Below, piece after piece: positions 40,164-62,206 of a stretch of 64,000 bases of DNA (its first letter is position 1; each line of letters starts with the position of its first letter). Source of the DNA: Juglans regia. Its lineage: Eukaryota > Streptophyta > Magnoliopsida > Fagales > Juglandaceae. The translations under genes and the position numbers were made by a program. Location: contig NC_049912.1 of the NCBI RefSeq assembly GCF_001411555.2, forward strand, positions 24,623,722 to 24,687,721. The letters are read 5' to 3'. Under the pieces are notes generated by a model. That model was not told the origin of the DNA. It ran no database searches and saw only the letters and a list, made by a program, of their open reading frames with translations.

Positions 40164-40642
40164 GAGCATTGGCAATGGACTAGTCAAATGCCAATGTAAG
40201 TCTAAATTTTAGTTAGATGTGAGAAAAAACCTCCACATTGGACTAGCCAATGATCCAAAACTTAAGACTTGATGAATAGTAAATCTTAAGTCCTCTCCAA
40301 ATATGGCTAGCTACTATTCAGAATGGAAAGCAATATTTAATTATTTCATCACTTCCCTCTCTCTTTGAATGGTAAAACATGCATGACATGTACATTATTT
40401 CTACTGATTGATAGAGTAGACACATTATTTCTACAAAGCATGAAGATCTAAGAAATATATAAATTGTATTTGTAAATAAAAAAATAAAAAAAAAGTAAAA
40501 AATATAATATTATATTATTATTTTAACTTTATAATGACTAGTCCAATGTGGACTCACCTAGTCAAAAATTGATATTATAGCCAAAAGTTAAAATTCTAGC
40601 TAAACTTTAGACTTAGTAATGACTAAACCATTGCTAATGCTC
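40164..40642. mobile_element. MITE of the GAGCATT family, TTA target duplication
   Basis: The 479-bp element begins GAGCATTGGCAATGGACTAG and ends, in reverse, GAGCATTAGCAATGGTTTAG (about 18 of 22 terminal bases pair). TTA flanks it at 40161-40163 and 40643-40645. TTA is a PIF/Harbinger-type target duplication. The interior is non-coding. Confidence 0.8.
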
Positions 40643-40645
40643 TTA

Positions 40646-41627
40646 GAAGGCTGAAGATGATCGAAGGCAACATGGCAAGAAGTGAAACAAAGCCAAAATA
40701 TGCAACCACCCCCACCCTAAACACTTAAATCAATTCAAAACCAAATGATTAGTCCGAAGGAAGGACAAGGAAGAACATAAACCCTAATGCTTAGGAAGTG
40801 TTTTCAAAGTTTAAACACATCGTCCATTTGCATTAAAAGTTTGGTATAGAGCTAATTTTTGAGGATGTATCTTTTGTCACCCACTGTTATTTCTTTTTTG
40901 GGGGAATTACAAATTAAAAACACAGGTTATTATATATATTTTTATTTTGCAACTCAATGTAACGTAACAATTGAAAGAAGGATAGGAAAATAACTTCCCA
41001 TTTTCAAATAATACAATATCCCATTTATCACCAGCTTCTTGTACTAGGTCTAGGTTTATAACACTGAAACTATATATTAATATTAGTTTCAATTTACAAC
41101 TTAAACGATCGATATTTTCAATTTACACTCAGTTCAATCTATACTTGGTCAGTGGCTAACGTGGCAGTATCCTATTGGATAATGTAAAGCTAGCGTTTGT
41201 AACAAGTTCTGTTCAAATTGGAACTCATTAGAATATAGAAAATGCTAATGCTAAACCACCGAAAGGAGTGTACTGACGTGTTTCTTTTTTTAATATATTA
41301 AAAAATTATAGTGTTACGGTTATTGATGCATCCGTGATCCGATCGATAATGCATCTTTTGTCGTTCAAAGGTAAATAATATTTATAGATTTGAGTGTGTA
41401 AATATTATGTAATTATTTTTAAAAAATTAATAATAAATATAAAATTTATATGAAAATAAGTTAATTTTTTAATAATAAATTCTCCTCTTTTGTACTATGT
41501 TCAAAACCTGTTTTGTAATTAACTAAGATATAATAAAAATTCTTTACTTTCTTCAGTAAAGAACTTCACCTTCACCCCGTATTAACCTAATAACCCAATC
41601 CTGCTTTGCTGCTAATTATCAAGGGTA
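40646..41627. other. Intergenic upstream of AKR-2
   Basis: It should contain the AKR-2 promoter and 5' UTR. AT-rich, with no clear TATA position and no other gene. The 61-codon minus frame at 40907-41092 is not supported. Confidence 0.5.
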
Positions 41628-50282
<8,655 letters not shown>

Positions 50283-52011
50283 TCGCACAGTACCATAGAA
50301 GTAATCCAAGGGTGACCCTTATAAGGCTGTGTTTTGTTTTCAAACTCAATTGCGCTTAACTAAGTTTAGTCTAATTTTAAATTGAATCTAACATTTAAAC
50401 ATTTAACAATTATTAAACTCATTTCAATTCAAAATTTTTTTATACGTGAGACTTATAGTCTTTTTCAACTTAAAATATCTTTATACGTGAGACCTAAAAT
50501 TTTTTTTAAGTTTTCATAAAAAGTATTAAATTTATCTTAATATTTAAATAAATTTTAAATTCAGTTTAGATAGTTCCACATAATTTTTTTTACTATTTAA
50601 TTTATTATTATTTATAAAAAATTTAATTTAATTGAACTCAATTCAATATTAAATAAAATTGTTACCATTTTTAATTTCTTTAATTATGTTTTCTCCATGT
50701 AATTTGTTTGTACAGGAACAATTAATGCAGAAAAGGATATACATGTCGTGTATCCCAACGAGTGAAAAAGGAACCACGCATCAAGCCGTACCTAATTCTG
50801 ACAGTGCAGGACAGATATTACATGCCTAGAAAATATTACGTGTGAACGTTGTGTTGAATCTAAAATTAAACTAGTTATGAGATGGCTTATGGTTCACGTA
50901 TCTAAAATTAAACTGAGTACAATCTTAATTTTGTGAGTGAGTGAGTGATAGTCGGTGAGACTAGTTATGAGATGGCTTATGGTTCACGTATGTGCCAAGC
51001 AAGAATTGATATTTAAGCTGCGTTTGGATACTGAATTGAGTTGAGTTGAATTGAGTTGAGATGATAAAATATTATTTTTTAATATTATTATTATTTTGAG
51101 ATTTGAAAAAATTAAATTTTTTATTATATTTTATATTAAAATTTAAAAAATTATAATGATAAGTTGAGATGAGTTTGAATCTCTAAATGTACCATAAAGA
51201 ATTGCGAGAACGACTTCAAGATAGTGTGGGATGTTGACATTGTAGAAACTGGTTTGTAAGAGAAGTTTATAGATTTTAGACCTCGTCTGGATATGCAGTT
51301 CTTTAAATAAGATGAGATGAAATATTTTAAATGGTAGTAAGATTTTTGAGTTTAGATGATATGAGTTAATTTGTAAAAAAATGTATGTTTAGATAGTAAG
51401 ATGAGAGATGAGATAATTTTTATATTTTAGGATTTGATAAAGGGGTGGGGCCCCTAATAATTAAAAATGATTTTATAATTATTGAATAATAATTATAAAT
51501 ATATTAATAGAAAGTAATATTTATTATTAATTAAAAAATCTATAAACAAAACCGTACACTAGAAGATAGTACATTTAGCTTTAAAAAGTAATAATTATTT
51601 ATTATTAAAAAATCTATAAACAAATACCATATAGAAGACAGATTGGAAGACGGGACGAGATGGGAAGGAAAAATAAAAAATACTGAAGAAGGCAGTGGTT
51701 GTTGAAAACTGTTGATGGTCGTTGAAAACGTACAAATGAAATAAAATTCTGCTTGTGACCGTTTGGATAACAAGATCAAATAAGCCGTACAGTTCAGGTG
51801 AAATAAAAGGCATTCAAACCAGGAAGGAAATCATTTTGAGATAAATTGAGATGATTTATGTATAATAATTAAAAATTATTAGTTAAAATTGAATAAAATT
51901 AGTTAAAAATTATTAGTTAAAATCGAAGGTGATGTGAGATAATTTCATCTCACTTCAGAATCTTGAATATCCCCACCACACCCTTTGTGGCAATAACTTG
52001 AACTACAATCT
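50283..52011. other. Spacer between AKR-2 and AKR-3
   Basis: It holds the AKR-2 3' UTR, a Tourist-like MITE (51017-51194), a further degenerate stretch of the same family (about 51285-51440 and 51758-51960), and blocks that recur after AKR-3: GATGGCTTATGGTTCACG near 50967 and AAAGAATTGCGAGAACGACT near 51197 correspond to 55312 and 55353. No other gene is supported. Confidence 0.6.
51017..51194. mobile_element. Tourist-like MITE with a comparable site after AKR-3
   Basis: The 178-bp element begins GCTGCGTTTGGATACTGA and ends AATCTCTAAATGTACCA. It is flanked by TAA (51014-51016, 51195-51197). The duplicated site downstream of AKR-3 (about 55346-55356) has no element and reads ATTTAATAAAGAATTG. 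Confidence 0.85.
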
Positions 52012-52155
52012 TTTTGAGTTGGTGGGGGAGGACTACACTTTTGCAAGCGGAGTCCTCAATATCTTGAAGCTGTGCAGTAGGTAATGTGCAAAGATTTACA
52101 CTCTCCTTTTCCATTATAGCATCTTGATCTTGCAACTTAGCAGTGATATCTTAGG

Positions 52156-55146
<2,991 letters not shown>

Positions 55147-56576
55147 TTAATCGCAAACCTCTGAAATGGAACCTTTCTTCTCGATCTGCATTTTGTATTA
55201 CCTGTGTTGTTTGTAATTTGGTAGAAACTTTGTAATAATCTTAAGCTACAATTAAGCTTTGGTCGGACCTTGGCCTTTCTTTCTTAATTTTGTGAGTGAG
55301 ACTGTTATTAGATGGCTTATGGTTCACGCATGTGCCAAGATAGATATTTAATAAAGAATTGCGAGAACGACTTCAAGCTAGCGTGGAATGTTGACATTGT
55401 TCTAAAATTGGTTTGTAATAGAAGTTTATAGACTTTAAAGTTTTGTTCTTTTTCAATTCAACATATCAATTGTGTAGATGGTGGATCCTACGACCAGTTT
55501 GCAAATAGATTTCGTTTCTATTAAATAGTGCATGTCTCGCATGTTTCCTAGAAAAACATTAGGCGTTAAATTTGCCGAGACCGTTAAACAACGTACAATA
55601 CGGCCGTTTGGACATAGAGATGAGATTCACAATTTTAAAAAAAAATTATAATTTTATTTTTAAATATCACTCAAATATAAACTTTTTTTCAATTTTAAAT
55701 CTTTAACTTGTTTATCTAATTATTACATAATTATTATTTATACACAAAATCAATACAACTTTTACAACCTTCAAAACAAAACTAATATTAGAAAATTATA
55801 TTTAAATAATATTTTAGTTTTATAATAATTTTATTTTAGCTTTTATCTATTCTTTTTTAAAGTCTAATAAAATATCTTAACTCAAACTGTTCCATTACTA
55901 TTCATAAAATAGTAGTGTTATACGTACTTATAGTATTATGCACAATATTATACGCATTTTGTAAAAAATCTATTTTATAAATTTTTTCTTTTCTAAATAT
56001 AAATTTTAAATTTTAAATTTCTTTTATCTTTAGCCTATCAATAGCTAACGCATTCTACACGTCGCACATATTATTATGTAAGTAAAAATTATAAATACAA
56101 ATAATATTTTTCTAATCCTAAGAGACTCCACGTATCCAAATATGCACTTAAATTTCTTCACCATAGTGAGAACAATTAAGGTTTCTTTTGTTGGAGAAGC
56201 TAGTCCTATTTGGTTACACAAATTATTTCATCACATCTTATTTTATTAATTTTTTTAAATTCTTATATAAAATATAATAAATAATTTTATTTTTAAAAAT
56301 TTTAAAATAAAATAATATTAAAAATAATATTTTAATAATATTTTATTTAATATTTAATTTTTATCTTATTTAATCTGTGTAATCAAACGAGTGCTTGCTT
56401 TCTTCCATTTCAAACATTAATTCGCCAGTAAAATTCAAAGAACATTATAGGTGATGACTTCAACCCAGTGAGATTCTTCTCGCATTCTTATGCCTTTTCT
56501 GGTTCATCCGTCGCTTCCTTCTACAGATAGGCAATAAATAAATGAAACCAAAAAAAAAAAAAAGGTTCTCAAATGT
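55147..56576. other. Spacer after AKR-3 with MITE-like AT-rich sequence
   Basis: It holds the AKR-3 3' UTR and the block shared with the AKR-2 downstream region (55283-55440). A degenerate Tourist-like stretch begins ACGGCCGTTTGGACATAGAG (55600) with a possible right end CGTATCCAAATATGCAC (56131). A second short element runs from about 56201 (AGTCCTATTTGGTTACACA) to 56393 (TGTGTAATCAAACGAGT), its ends forming imperfect inverted repeats. No gene. Confidence 0.5.
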
Positions 56577-56854
56577 CCCCCACCAAGAACATCAGAGTTG
56601 ATGGGGAGGATGAGACTTTTGCAAGCGGAGTCCTCAATATCTTGAAGCTGTGCAGTAGGTACTGCGGAATCATTTACACCCTCCTTTTCCATTATAGCAT
56701 CTTAATCTTGCAACTTAGTAGTGGTATCTTTGGATGGAGGGCCCCATATCCGAATTTCCAGAGTGGGACTGGGCAGCCAGGGACTAGAGGTAAGCTTCTT
56801 TTCCAACCCTTTTAGCTTAAGTCAATCTCCAAATTGCAGATCATGGTTATACCC

Positions 56855-57212
56855 TGTCAGAACCCTTCCAGTAATACTTTAAATTATAATCAGATTCTAA
56901 GCAACACAAGAAGATGAAATGTAAATACTGTCATAAGAATGGAGATTAATTCGAGGTAATCCAGCCTCCACATGTTCAAGGTTCTACAAGAGGCTTTCCA
57001 TAACTGTGTCTTCTATCCTCTAGAATTTATATCAATGTTGATGGAAATCTGGTGTAGCAAAACTGCTGCTTCTAGAATCTCTTCGAAACGACCGTGTTTC
57101 AAGCCCCCCATGCATCCTGTTTATTCCTTCTGTATGTTCCTGAAACGCTACGTTGCAACTTAAGTTCATACATCTCATCCCAAACGACACCGTCTCAGTC
57201 AGGTTCATAACG
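56855..57212 (-). repeat. Probable LTR of a minus-strand retroelement
   Basis: AKR-3 homology stops exactly at TTATACCC, and the next bases are TGTCAGAACCCTTCC. On the minus strand this segment ends GGGTTCTGACA, and it is preceded at 57229-57213 by a purine-rich tract, so it fits a 3' LTR of about 358 bp. The partner LTR and the target duplication at the other end were not found, so the element is truncated or rearranged. Confidence 0.55.
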
Positions 57213-57229
57213 AATCCCCTCCCTTAAAG
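57213..57229 (-). other. Probable polypurine tract
   Basis: The minus strand reads CTTTAAGGGAGGGGATT immediately upstream of the putative LTR. The position and composition fit a second-strand priming site. Confidence 0.5.
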
Positions 57230-57309
57230 AACCTTGTCCTCAAGGTTCAGAGCATTAATACAACTTGAGGTTTCGTTCCTTCCCATTCAATAGCAACCCA
57301 TTCAGCAAT

Positions 57310-57480
57310 CTATTCCTTAGAACTCCTTTTGTAATAAGCAACTCTCTTATCAATTACAGTATTGGTGTTCCCAACATCATTGCAAACAACTCTTATCTTT
57401 GCCATGGCTTGTGAATTAACGTCCCTATTGTAGCAAGTCCTATCAACCATTGTCCCATACTCTGGATCATACATGGCATT
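57310..57480 (-). pseudogene. Unidentified coding-like fragment
   Basis: It continues the open minus-strand frame after the MLO-like part (YDPEYGTMVDRTCYNRD, AMAKIRVVCNDVG, VIDKRVAYYKRSSKE) and then stops. It does not look like MLO, and I do not recognise it. It lies between gene shards and the putative polypurine tract, so it is probably another captured or retroelement fragment. Confidence 0.4.
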
Positions 57481-57870
57481 GTAGTTGCACAAAAACTGTC
57501 TAGCAAACCCCAAAGCCAGCCTTAGGTACACAAACAAATGATTCCCAACAAGGCAAGAATTATACCCAAACTGCGACCAAAACCAATAGAATGAAGCCAA
57601 TTCAATTGCATTCTGGAATAGAAAAAATGGATCAAGGGCAACAATAGTTTCAACTTCATAAACCAGAGAAGATCATCTCGAGACCTCAACTTTGATCCTG
57701 TGAAGAATCCAGTTATACCTGCATTCTCTAATGCCAAGGTTGCACTAACATGCTATAGCTTTGTGCCCACCAGAAGAACAAAAGCAGTAGGAATGATTGC
57801 TATCCAGAAATAAAGATCAGACCCGTTTACTTCAAACACCATTAAAGCCAATAGACCGAGTCCCATTCTA
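57481..57870 (-). pseudogene. MLO-family membrane protein fragment, captured
   Basis: The minus strand carries MLO-type sequence: FEVNGSDLYFWIAIIP, FVLLVGTKL followed by a stop and HVSATLALENAG, LRSRDDLLWFMKLKLLLPLI, then after a frameshift near 57620 FYWFWSQFGYNSCLVGNHLF and VYLRLALGFARQFLCNY. In MLO proteins this is the region around the last transmembrane segments. No introns interrupt it and it runs directly on from the aspartic-proteinase shard. That suggests capture of spliced or partly spliced sequence by a mobile element. Confidence 0.75.
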
Positions 57871-58275
57871 GCTACATAACCCACATTATTACCAACCTCA
57901 TAAACTGTGCCATTAAAAATGTAATACTAGTCTCTCTAGTTGCCTCAATAAATTCTTGATCCTTCACAACTCGATTACCAACTTTGACTTTGTCATAGCT
58001 AAAGAAACCAAAAATTGCTCCACTACCATATTGGATTGCAGTCAATATCACATTTTTCTTGTAGGTACTCGAATCACTTGGTTTGTATTTAGCATGGAAA
58101 TAACATGGCACCGAGAGATAGTACTTAGATGATGGTACCCATAGATTAGAGCTACCAGTGTCAACAATTACCAAGTAATTCTAAGGGAGAGTACTGATCC
58201 CAATCTCACCATAGTATTAAGCATCGAAGTAGTTCTTTAAAACAATAATGTTTATCTCCTCAGAGTCACCGAGAT
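57871..58275 (-). pseudogene. Plant aspartic proteinase fragment, captured
   Basis: The minus strand reads a typical plant aspartic-proteinase N-lobe: [30 protein letters not shown] (catalytic D-T-G intact), [31 protein letters not shown]. Stops occur in the upstream part (after FDA, and after STLP) and the frame is lost after ITFLMAQF. The C-terminal lobe and the second catalytic aspartate are absent. Confidence 0.85.
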
Positions 58276-58284
58276 TATGCCCAA

Positions 58285-58595
58285 TAGGTATGAGGCATGG
58301 AGGCATGCAACAGGAGTGACAACCTTGTCTCGACAATGTGCCTATGTCTACGTTCAACACTCCCATTTTGTTGATGGGATGTTTCCACATAATGCGATGG
58401 AATATTCCAACTTGTTATTTCCGCCATACTTTACCGGAAATAACAAGTTGGTCTTGAAGAAGCCATTTAATTATCTATTTGTGCCTTCCATAATAGATAA
58501 TTACCGATGGTAAGCATGAGAGTGACAAAGTGTGTTGCAGCTGTAGTAATGGATGGATTTACAGTAGGGAGGGGAGACTTTTCAGGGGACGCCAT
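58285..58595 (-). pseudogene. Shards of a Copia polyprotein: gag N-terminus joined to integrase piece
   Basis: On the minus strand, ATG at 58595 starts a gag-like N-terminus (MASPEKSPLPTVNPSITTA, IGNYLLWKAQIDN then stop). About 60 bp further comes an integrase piece (HQQNGSVERRHRHIVETRL, LLHASMPHTYW), equivalent to the region around the catalytic glutamate. Everything between is deleted. The aspartic-proteinase shard follows at once. It differs from the full-length Copia element at 42 kb. Confidence 0.75.
58407..58451. repeat. 17-bp perfect inverted repeat
   Basis: CCAACTTGTTATTTCCG (58407-58423) and its exact complement (58435-58451) are separated by 11 nt. A second perfect pair of 12 bp, TAATTATCTATT (58468-58479) with AATAGATAATTA (58492-58503), follows at once. 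Both lie within the Copia shards, between the gag and integrase pieces. Confidence 0.9.
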
Positions 58596-58759
58596 TGTAT
58601 TACCATAAAAGAACCAGTAGAGCACCAAGTGTTCAAGCAAAGGCCATAACGAAAATACTCAAGCGAGACCACTGCAATATTCCTCTGTTTTTCTCATCTT
58701 CACATTTGCAATGTGTTTACATATTTACAGAAACATTCTCTGACAGACTCAGAAATAAT

Positions 58760-59375
58760 TTCAGCAACAAAGAAATTATTTTTGTAGATTTTTGTTAGAA
58801 TATTATTTTTTAATATTATTATTGTTTTAGAATTTAAAAAAGATGAATTATTTATTATATTTTATATGAGAATTTAATGAAGTTGTAATAATGAGATAAA
58901 ATGAAATGAGATCGCTTCTCTATCCAAATAAGCCCTAAATAGAACTAGCCACCTTGATGTCGGCATTGCAATATTACCATCCAAAAAAATTCAAGGCAGC
59001 TTTGCATTATTATCACACCTCAATTCATAATTTAAAGGCATCAGATTTTTCACATTTTAGGCTTACATAATATATATTCTGTACTACAAAAGAGACCGAG
59101 CATTAGTGTCTGCCTATAGAAAATAAATATATTTTTATTATATAATTATAAAATCGCTATTCGATAGTAGTATTTTATAGAAATGTCACTTCTTTAAAAC
59201 TGACTTATAAAAAAAAAACATAAAAATAGGTTGTACACTTCATGTATATAGAGCATTACCCTTTCAAATAACCTAATTTCAAATAACTTTATTTCAAATG
59301 AATTATAAAAAATTAAAATTATTTCTAATAAAATAAGTAGTTATTTGATTATAAAATATGTTCTTATTAACCTAA
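58760..59375. repeat. Duplicated block, partner at 35862-36205
   Basis: Same order of conserved words as downstream of AKR-1 (AACTAGCCACCTTGAT, CGCTATTCGATAGTAG, ACTTTATTTCAAATGAATTA). It is interrupted by a MITE at 58790-58935 and carries about 100 extra bases near 59020-59125. Confidence 0.85.
58790..58935. mobile_element. 5'-truncated Tourist-like MITE inside the duplicated block
   Basis: The partner block at 35.9 kb reads TAGATTAAATAGAAC at this site. Here the same flanks are separated by 146 bp with the family's AT-rich body and right end (TCTATCCAAATAAGCCC followed by TAA). The left terminal repeat is missing. The insertion therefore postdates the duplication. Confidence 0.8.
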
Positions 59376-59526
59376 ACCATACGGATGCACACATGAAAAA
59401 GAATGAGCAACAGTAATCCACATCAGCAGCATCAGAAATTTCATGTCCTAACAGTGCAGCAATACCATTAACTAAAATATATATATATATGTATATATAT
59501 ATGGTATTACAACAAGAATTGGTATG

Positions 59527-60253
59527 TGTTGGTGAAATAAACAATAATATAATAAAATTACAATTAAAATAAAAATTAAGACGAAGCCAGTTTGGACTGA
59601 GGCACGGAAATATCGCTCTCTTTAAGGAGATTCAAGCCCTCTGCGGTGTACAAAGTCTCAAATTAATCGGTGTAGCAGAAATCTTTTTGATTTGACTCCT
59701 CCAGGATACAATAGCCCAACTGATCGTCGTATAGCCCGAACCAACTCTGCACAAGCGGTTGAGCCCAAAGCTTCTCTCAAAGAACACATTTCTTTTATCT
59801 GGAAAATCTCTCAAAAATATATACTCACTAAGTATGTTTTTATTTATCACACTTTTTGTCAAATATTCCACACACATACCTCCCGTAAGACTACCCAAAT
59901 ATATACATATATAGACCATATGGACCATAAACGTTCCAGGAGGTAAAAAGAAACTAACGGGCAAAAACAATAAAAGTGAAAAAGACGTTGGCCATCAAAG
60001 GTATTAAAAGCAGCCAATTAAAGAAAAACAAATTGCACTAACCATTAACAAAGAGCCGGTAAGAGACAAAGATTAAAAACACTAACGGACTCAGAATTAA
60101 AAAGACGTTAACAACTAATAAGGCCTCAAGCCAAATTAAACCCAAAGTAACGGCAATTAAATTACCAGCCCCCATTAAACACAACGTAAAAGACCAAAAG
60201 ACAAAGGCAAGCAACAGTAAGAGATAAATATATATTATTAAAAAATACTAACA
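59527..60253. mobile_element. Solo LTR (727 bp) with 5-bp target duplication GTATG
   Basis: The segment begins TGTTGGTGAAAT and ends AATACTAACA. It is flanked by GTATG at 59522-59526 and 60254-60258. The intact AKR-3 intron 5 has a single GTATG at the same point (AAGAATTGGTATGCACGCTC near 54531), which gives an empty site. TG...CA ends, a 5-bp duplication and no internal region define a solo LTR left by LTR-LTR recombination. TATA-rich sequence (ATATATACATATATAG near 59898) could be its promoter. The superfamily cannot be told from an LTR alone. Confidence 0.92.
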
Positions 60254-60842
60254 GTATGTACGCTCATTTTGATTTTCTTGGCATAGGCTGTACGCGCGTG
60301 CATCATTCATGGGGGCCGGGAGAACTAAGAGAAGAACAAACTTCTATATGCCCGACTTTCCGACCTGGCTGCAAAGCATGCCTGCACTCCTCCTCAGCTA
60401 GCTCTAGCCTGGCTTCTCCATCAGGGAGACGATAAAATCCCAAGAGATTTGCCACTCATCCAATCCCTGGTACATTACTCTCTTAATTGAAATCTATTGT
60501 TATCATAGGTAATTGAATTATTTATGTATATAGGGCTAATTAATGTTCAGTTTAATATATGATCAATAGCTATTCTTTTAATTTCCATGGAAAACAAGAC
60601 GAAATTCTGCTAGAGCACGAATCATGATGATGTGAAAGAAATTGATTTGGATGAGTTGCAGGGACGACTAAGGTTAAAAATCTCGATAGCAACATTGGTT
60701 CCTTGGCATTGAAGCTTACGCAAGAGGATTTGAAAGAAATTTCTGAAGCTGTGCCCGTCAATGAAGTTGGTGGTGAAAGAGATCCTGCCATGTTAGCTAA
60801 ATTTAATTTGAATGGAAAAATTCGAATACCCCACCAAAGTAA

Positions 60843-61050
60843 ATTAAATGGCAAATATCTTAAGTGAAACAATTTCTTCCCGATCTGCTTTTTCTATTAC
60901 ACATTTTTCTATTACCTGTGTAATAGAAAAACGTTCAAATATTTCTTATTTCTTGCTGACATATGATGGATAAAAGAATCTTTATGAAAATAAAGCATTA
61001 TCAGCTTGCTGGGAGCCACAGTACTAGGAAAGAATCAGGTGGGTAATTGT
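60843..61050. other. Spacer after the broken reductase copy
   Basis: A short AT-rich spacer with no gene. It contains the inverted pair TTTTTCTATTACAC and GTGTAATAGAAAAA (about 60889-60930). Confidence 0.5.
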
Positions 61051-61636
61051 CACAATCTTCAAACAATTGCTGTAAAGGAACGATTGGTAACAAGAATATG
61101 ACATTAGAATTTTCAGAGCATTGAGATTGGCTTCATCAAACATTTATCTCTAAAATTTGATAAAAAGTATAAAATTTCTATAAATCTAAAACCTCTTTAG
61201 CCATAACTCCATATTAAATTAGCCATTAAATTCATCAAAATAATAATATAATATTATTTTTTTAATAAAAAAAATATATATTTTTTTCATATTTTACAAT
61301 TACACTAATCATAGATTAATTAATAATGTAATTTGATTGTTACATTATTATTACAAGACGATTAGAGATTAAACGTTAATAAAAAAAATTTGGAGATTAA
61401 AAGTGAATAAAAAATAGATTTGATGAGTGAATAGTAGCCCTTCAAATTTGAAGAAACCCATCAATTTACTGTAGTTCAAAGCTTCACACTTATCTCTTTA
61501 GCTAATCCAATGCAGTTCTATTTTAAAGAAATTCATCATATTTTACATTTGATTAGGCTTTTGATGAAACTAATGCCAATGCTCTCACAATCTTCAAACA
61601 ATTGCTGTAAAGGAATGATTGGTAACAAGAATATGA
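61051..61636. repeat. 51-bp direct repeats flanking a MITE
   Basis: A 51-bp sequence starting CACAATCTTCAAACAATTGC occurs at 61051-61101 and 61586-61636 with one mismatch by eye. The MITE at 61116-61584 lies between the copies. Confidence 0.85.
61116..61584. mobile_element. MITE of the GAGCATT family
   Basis: The 469-bp element begins GAGCATTGAGATTGGCTTCA and in reverse ends GAGCATTGGCATTAGTTTCA (most terminal bases pair, continuing into TCAAA). TCA lies on both sides (61113-61115, 61585-61587). It is non-coding and related to the elements at 36538 and 40164. Confidence 0.75.
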
Positions 61637-62206
61637 GATGAGAGTTTTATAAATAATAATGAAATTATTTATAAAAAGTAATAAAATGATTTGAGTTAAG
61701 ATATTTTGTTAAGTTTTAAAAAATATGGATAAAAAATTGAATAAAAATATTAAAATATTATAATAATATAATTTTTTAATATAAAGATAATGATGGGATT
61801 ACTATTTTTTACTATCTATTTACTATTTTTTTTATTTAATAGTTAAGGAAGTGACTATTGGTAAAATTATATATATTTTTTTATTTTTTCTTAATAATTA
61901 AAGATGTTAAAAAAAATTTAAAAGAAAATAATAAAAAAATTAAAATTTTAAATACATTATAAAATAATAAAAGGATAATAGAAGGATAATACGTCTATCA
62001 TTTTCCTTTAGCAAATCAAGCTATATTTTCTTTGTACAAAAGTACAAACCAAACCGTGGCAGAATTTGAGTCGGGTGACTTGGGGTGGAGTTGGAACAGT
62101 ACTCTTGACTCTTGAACGTTCAGTCCTCCTGGTCCCTTGGGGTGGACACAGAAAACCTCGACCCACGTTGCCCTCGAACTCTGCCGATGGAATGTTGTGG
62201 TTCATG
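61637..62206. other. AT-rich intergenic, then ELIP distal upstream region
   Basis: It starts with Tourist-like AT-rich sequence (GATGAGAGTTTTATAAATAA). 61790-62000 carries the AT-rich repeat also seen near 15.95 and 27.7 kb. From about 62040 the base composition becomes balanced. The frames at 62008-62266 on both strands show no known domain. Confidence 0.5.

Larger units (their letters stand above)
56577..60842 (+). pseudogene. Broken fourth aldo-keto reductase copy (exons 1, 6 and 7 only)
   Basis: Three pieces align to AKR-3. The promoter and exon 1 (56577-56854, ATG at 56735) have a small deletion near the start that shifts the frame. Exon 6-like sequence at 60287-60469 has several indels, including a run of about 19 extra bases before the splice site. 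Exon 7-like sequence at 60662-60842 has an 8-bp insertion near its end. Part of intron 5 (59438-59526, resuming at 60254) and intron 6 are also present. Exons 2-5 are gone. The gap is filled by a composite retroelement (56855 to about 58600), a block copied from downstream of AKR-1 (58760-59375) and a solo LTR (59527-60253). It cannot encode a reductase. Confidence 0.92.

Noticed and set aside
59632..59970. 112-codon minus frame and 84-codon plus frame
   Set aside because: Both lie wholly inside the solo LTR and resemble no protein.
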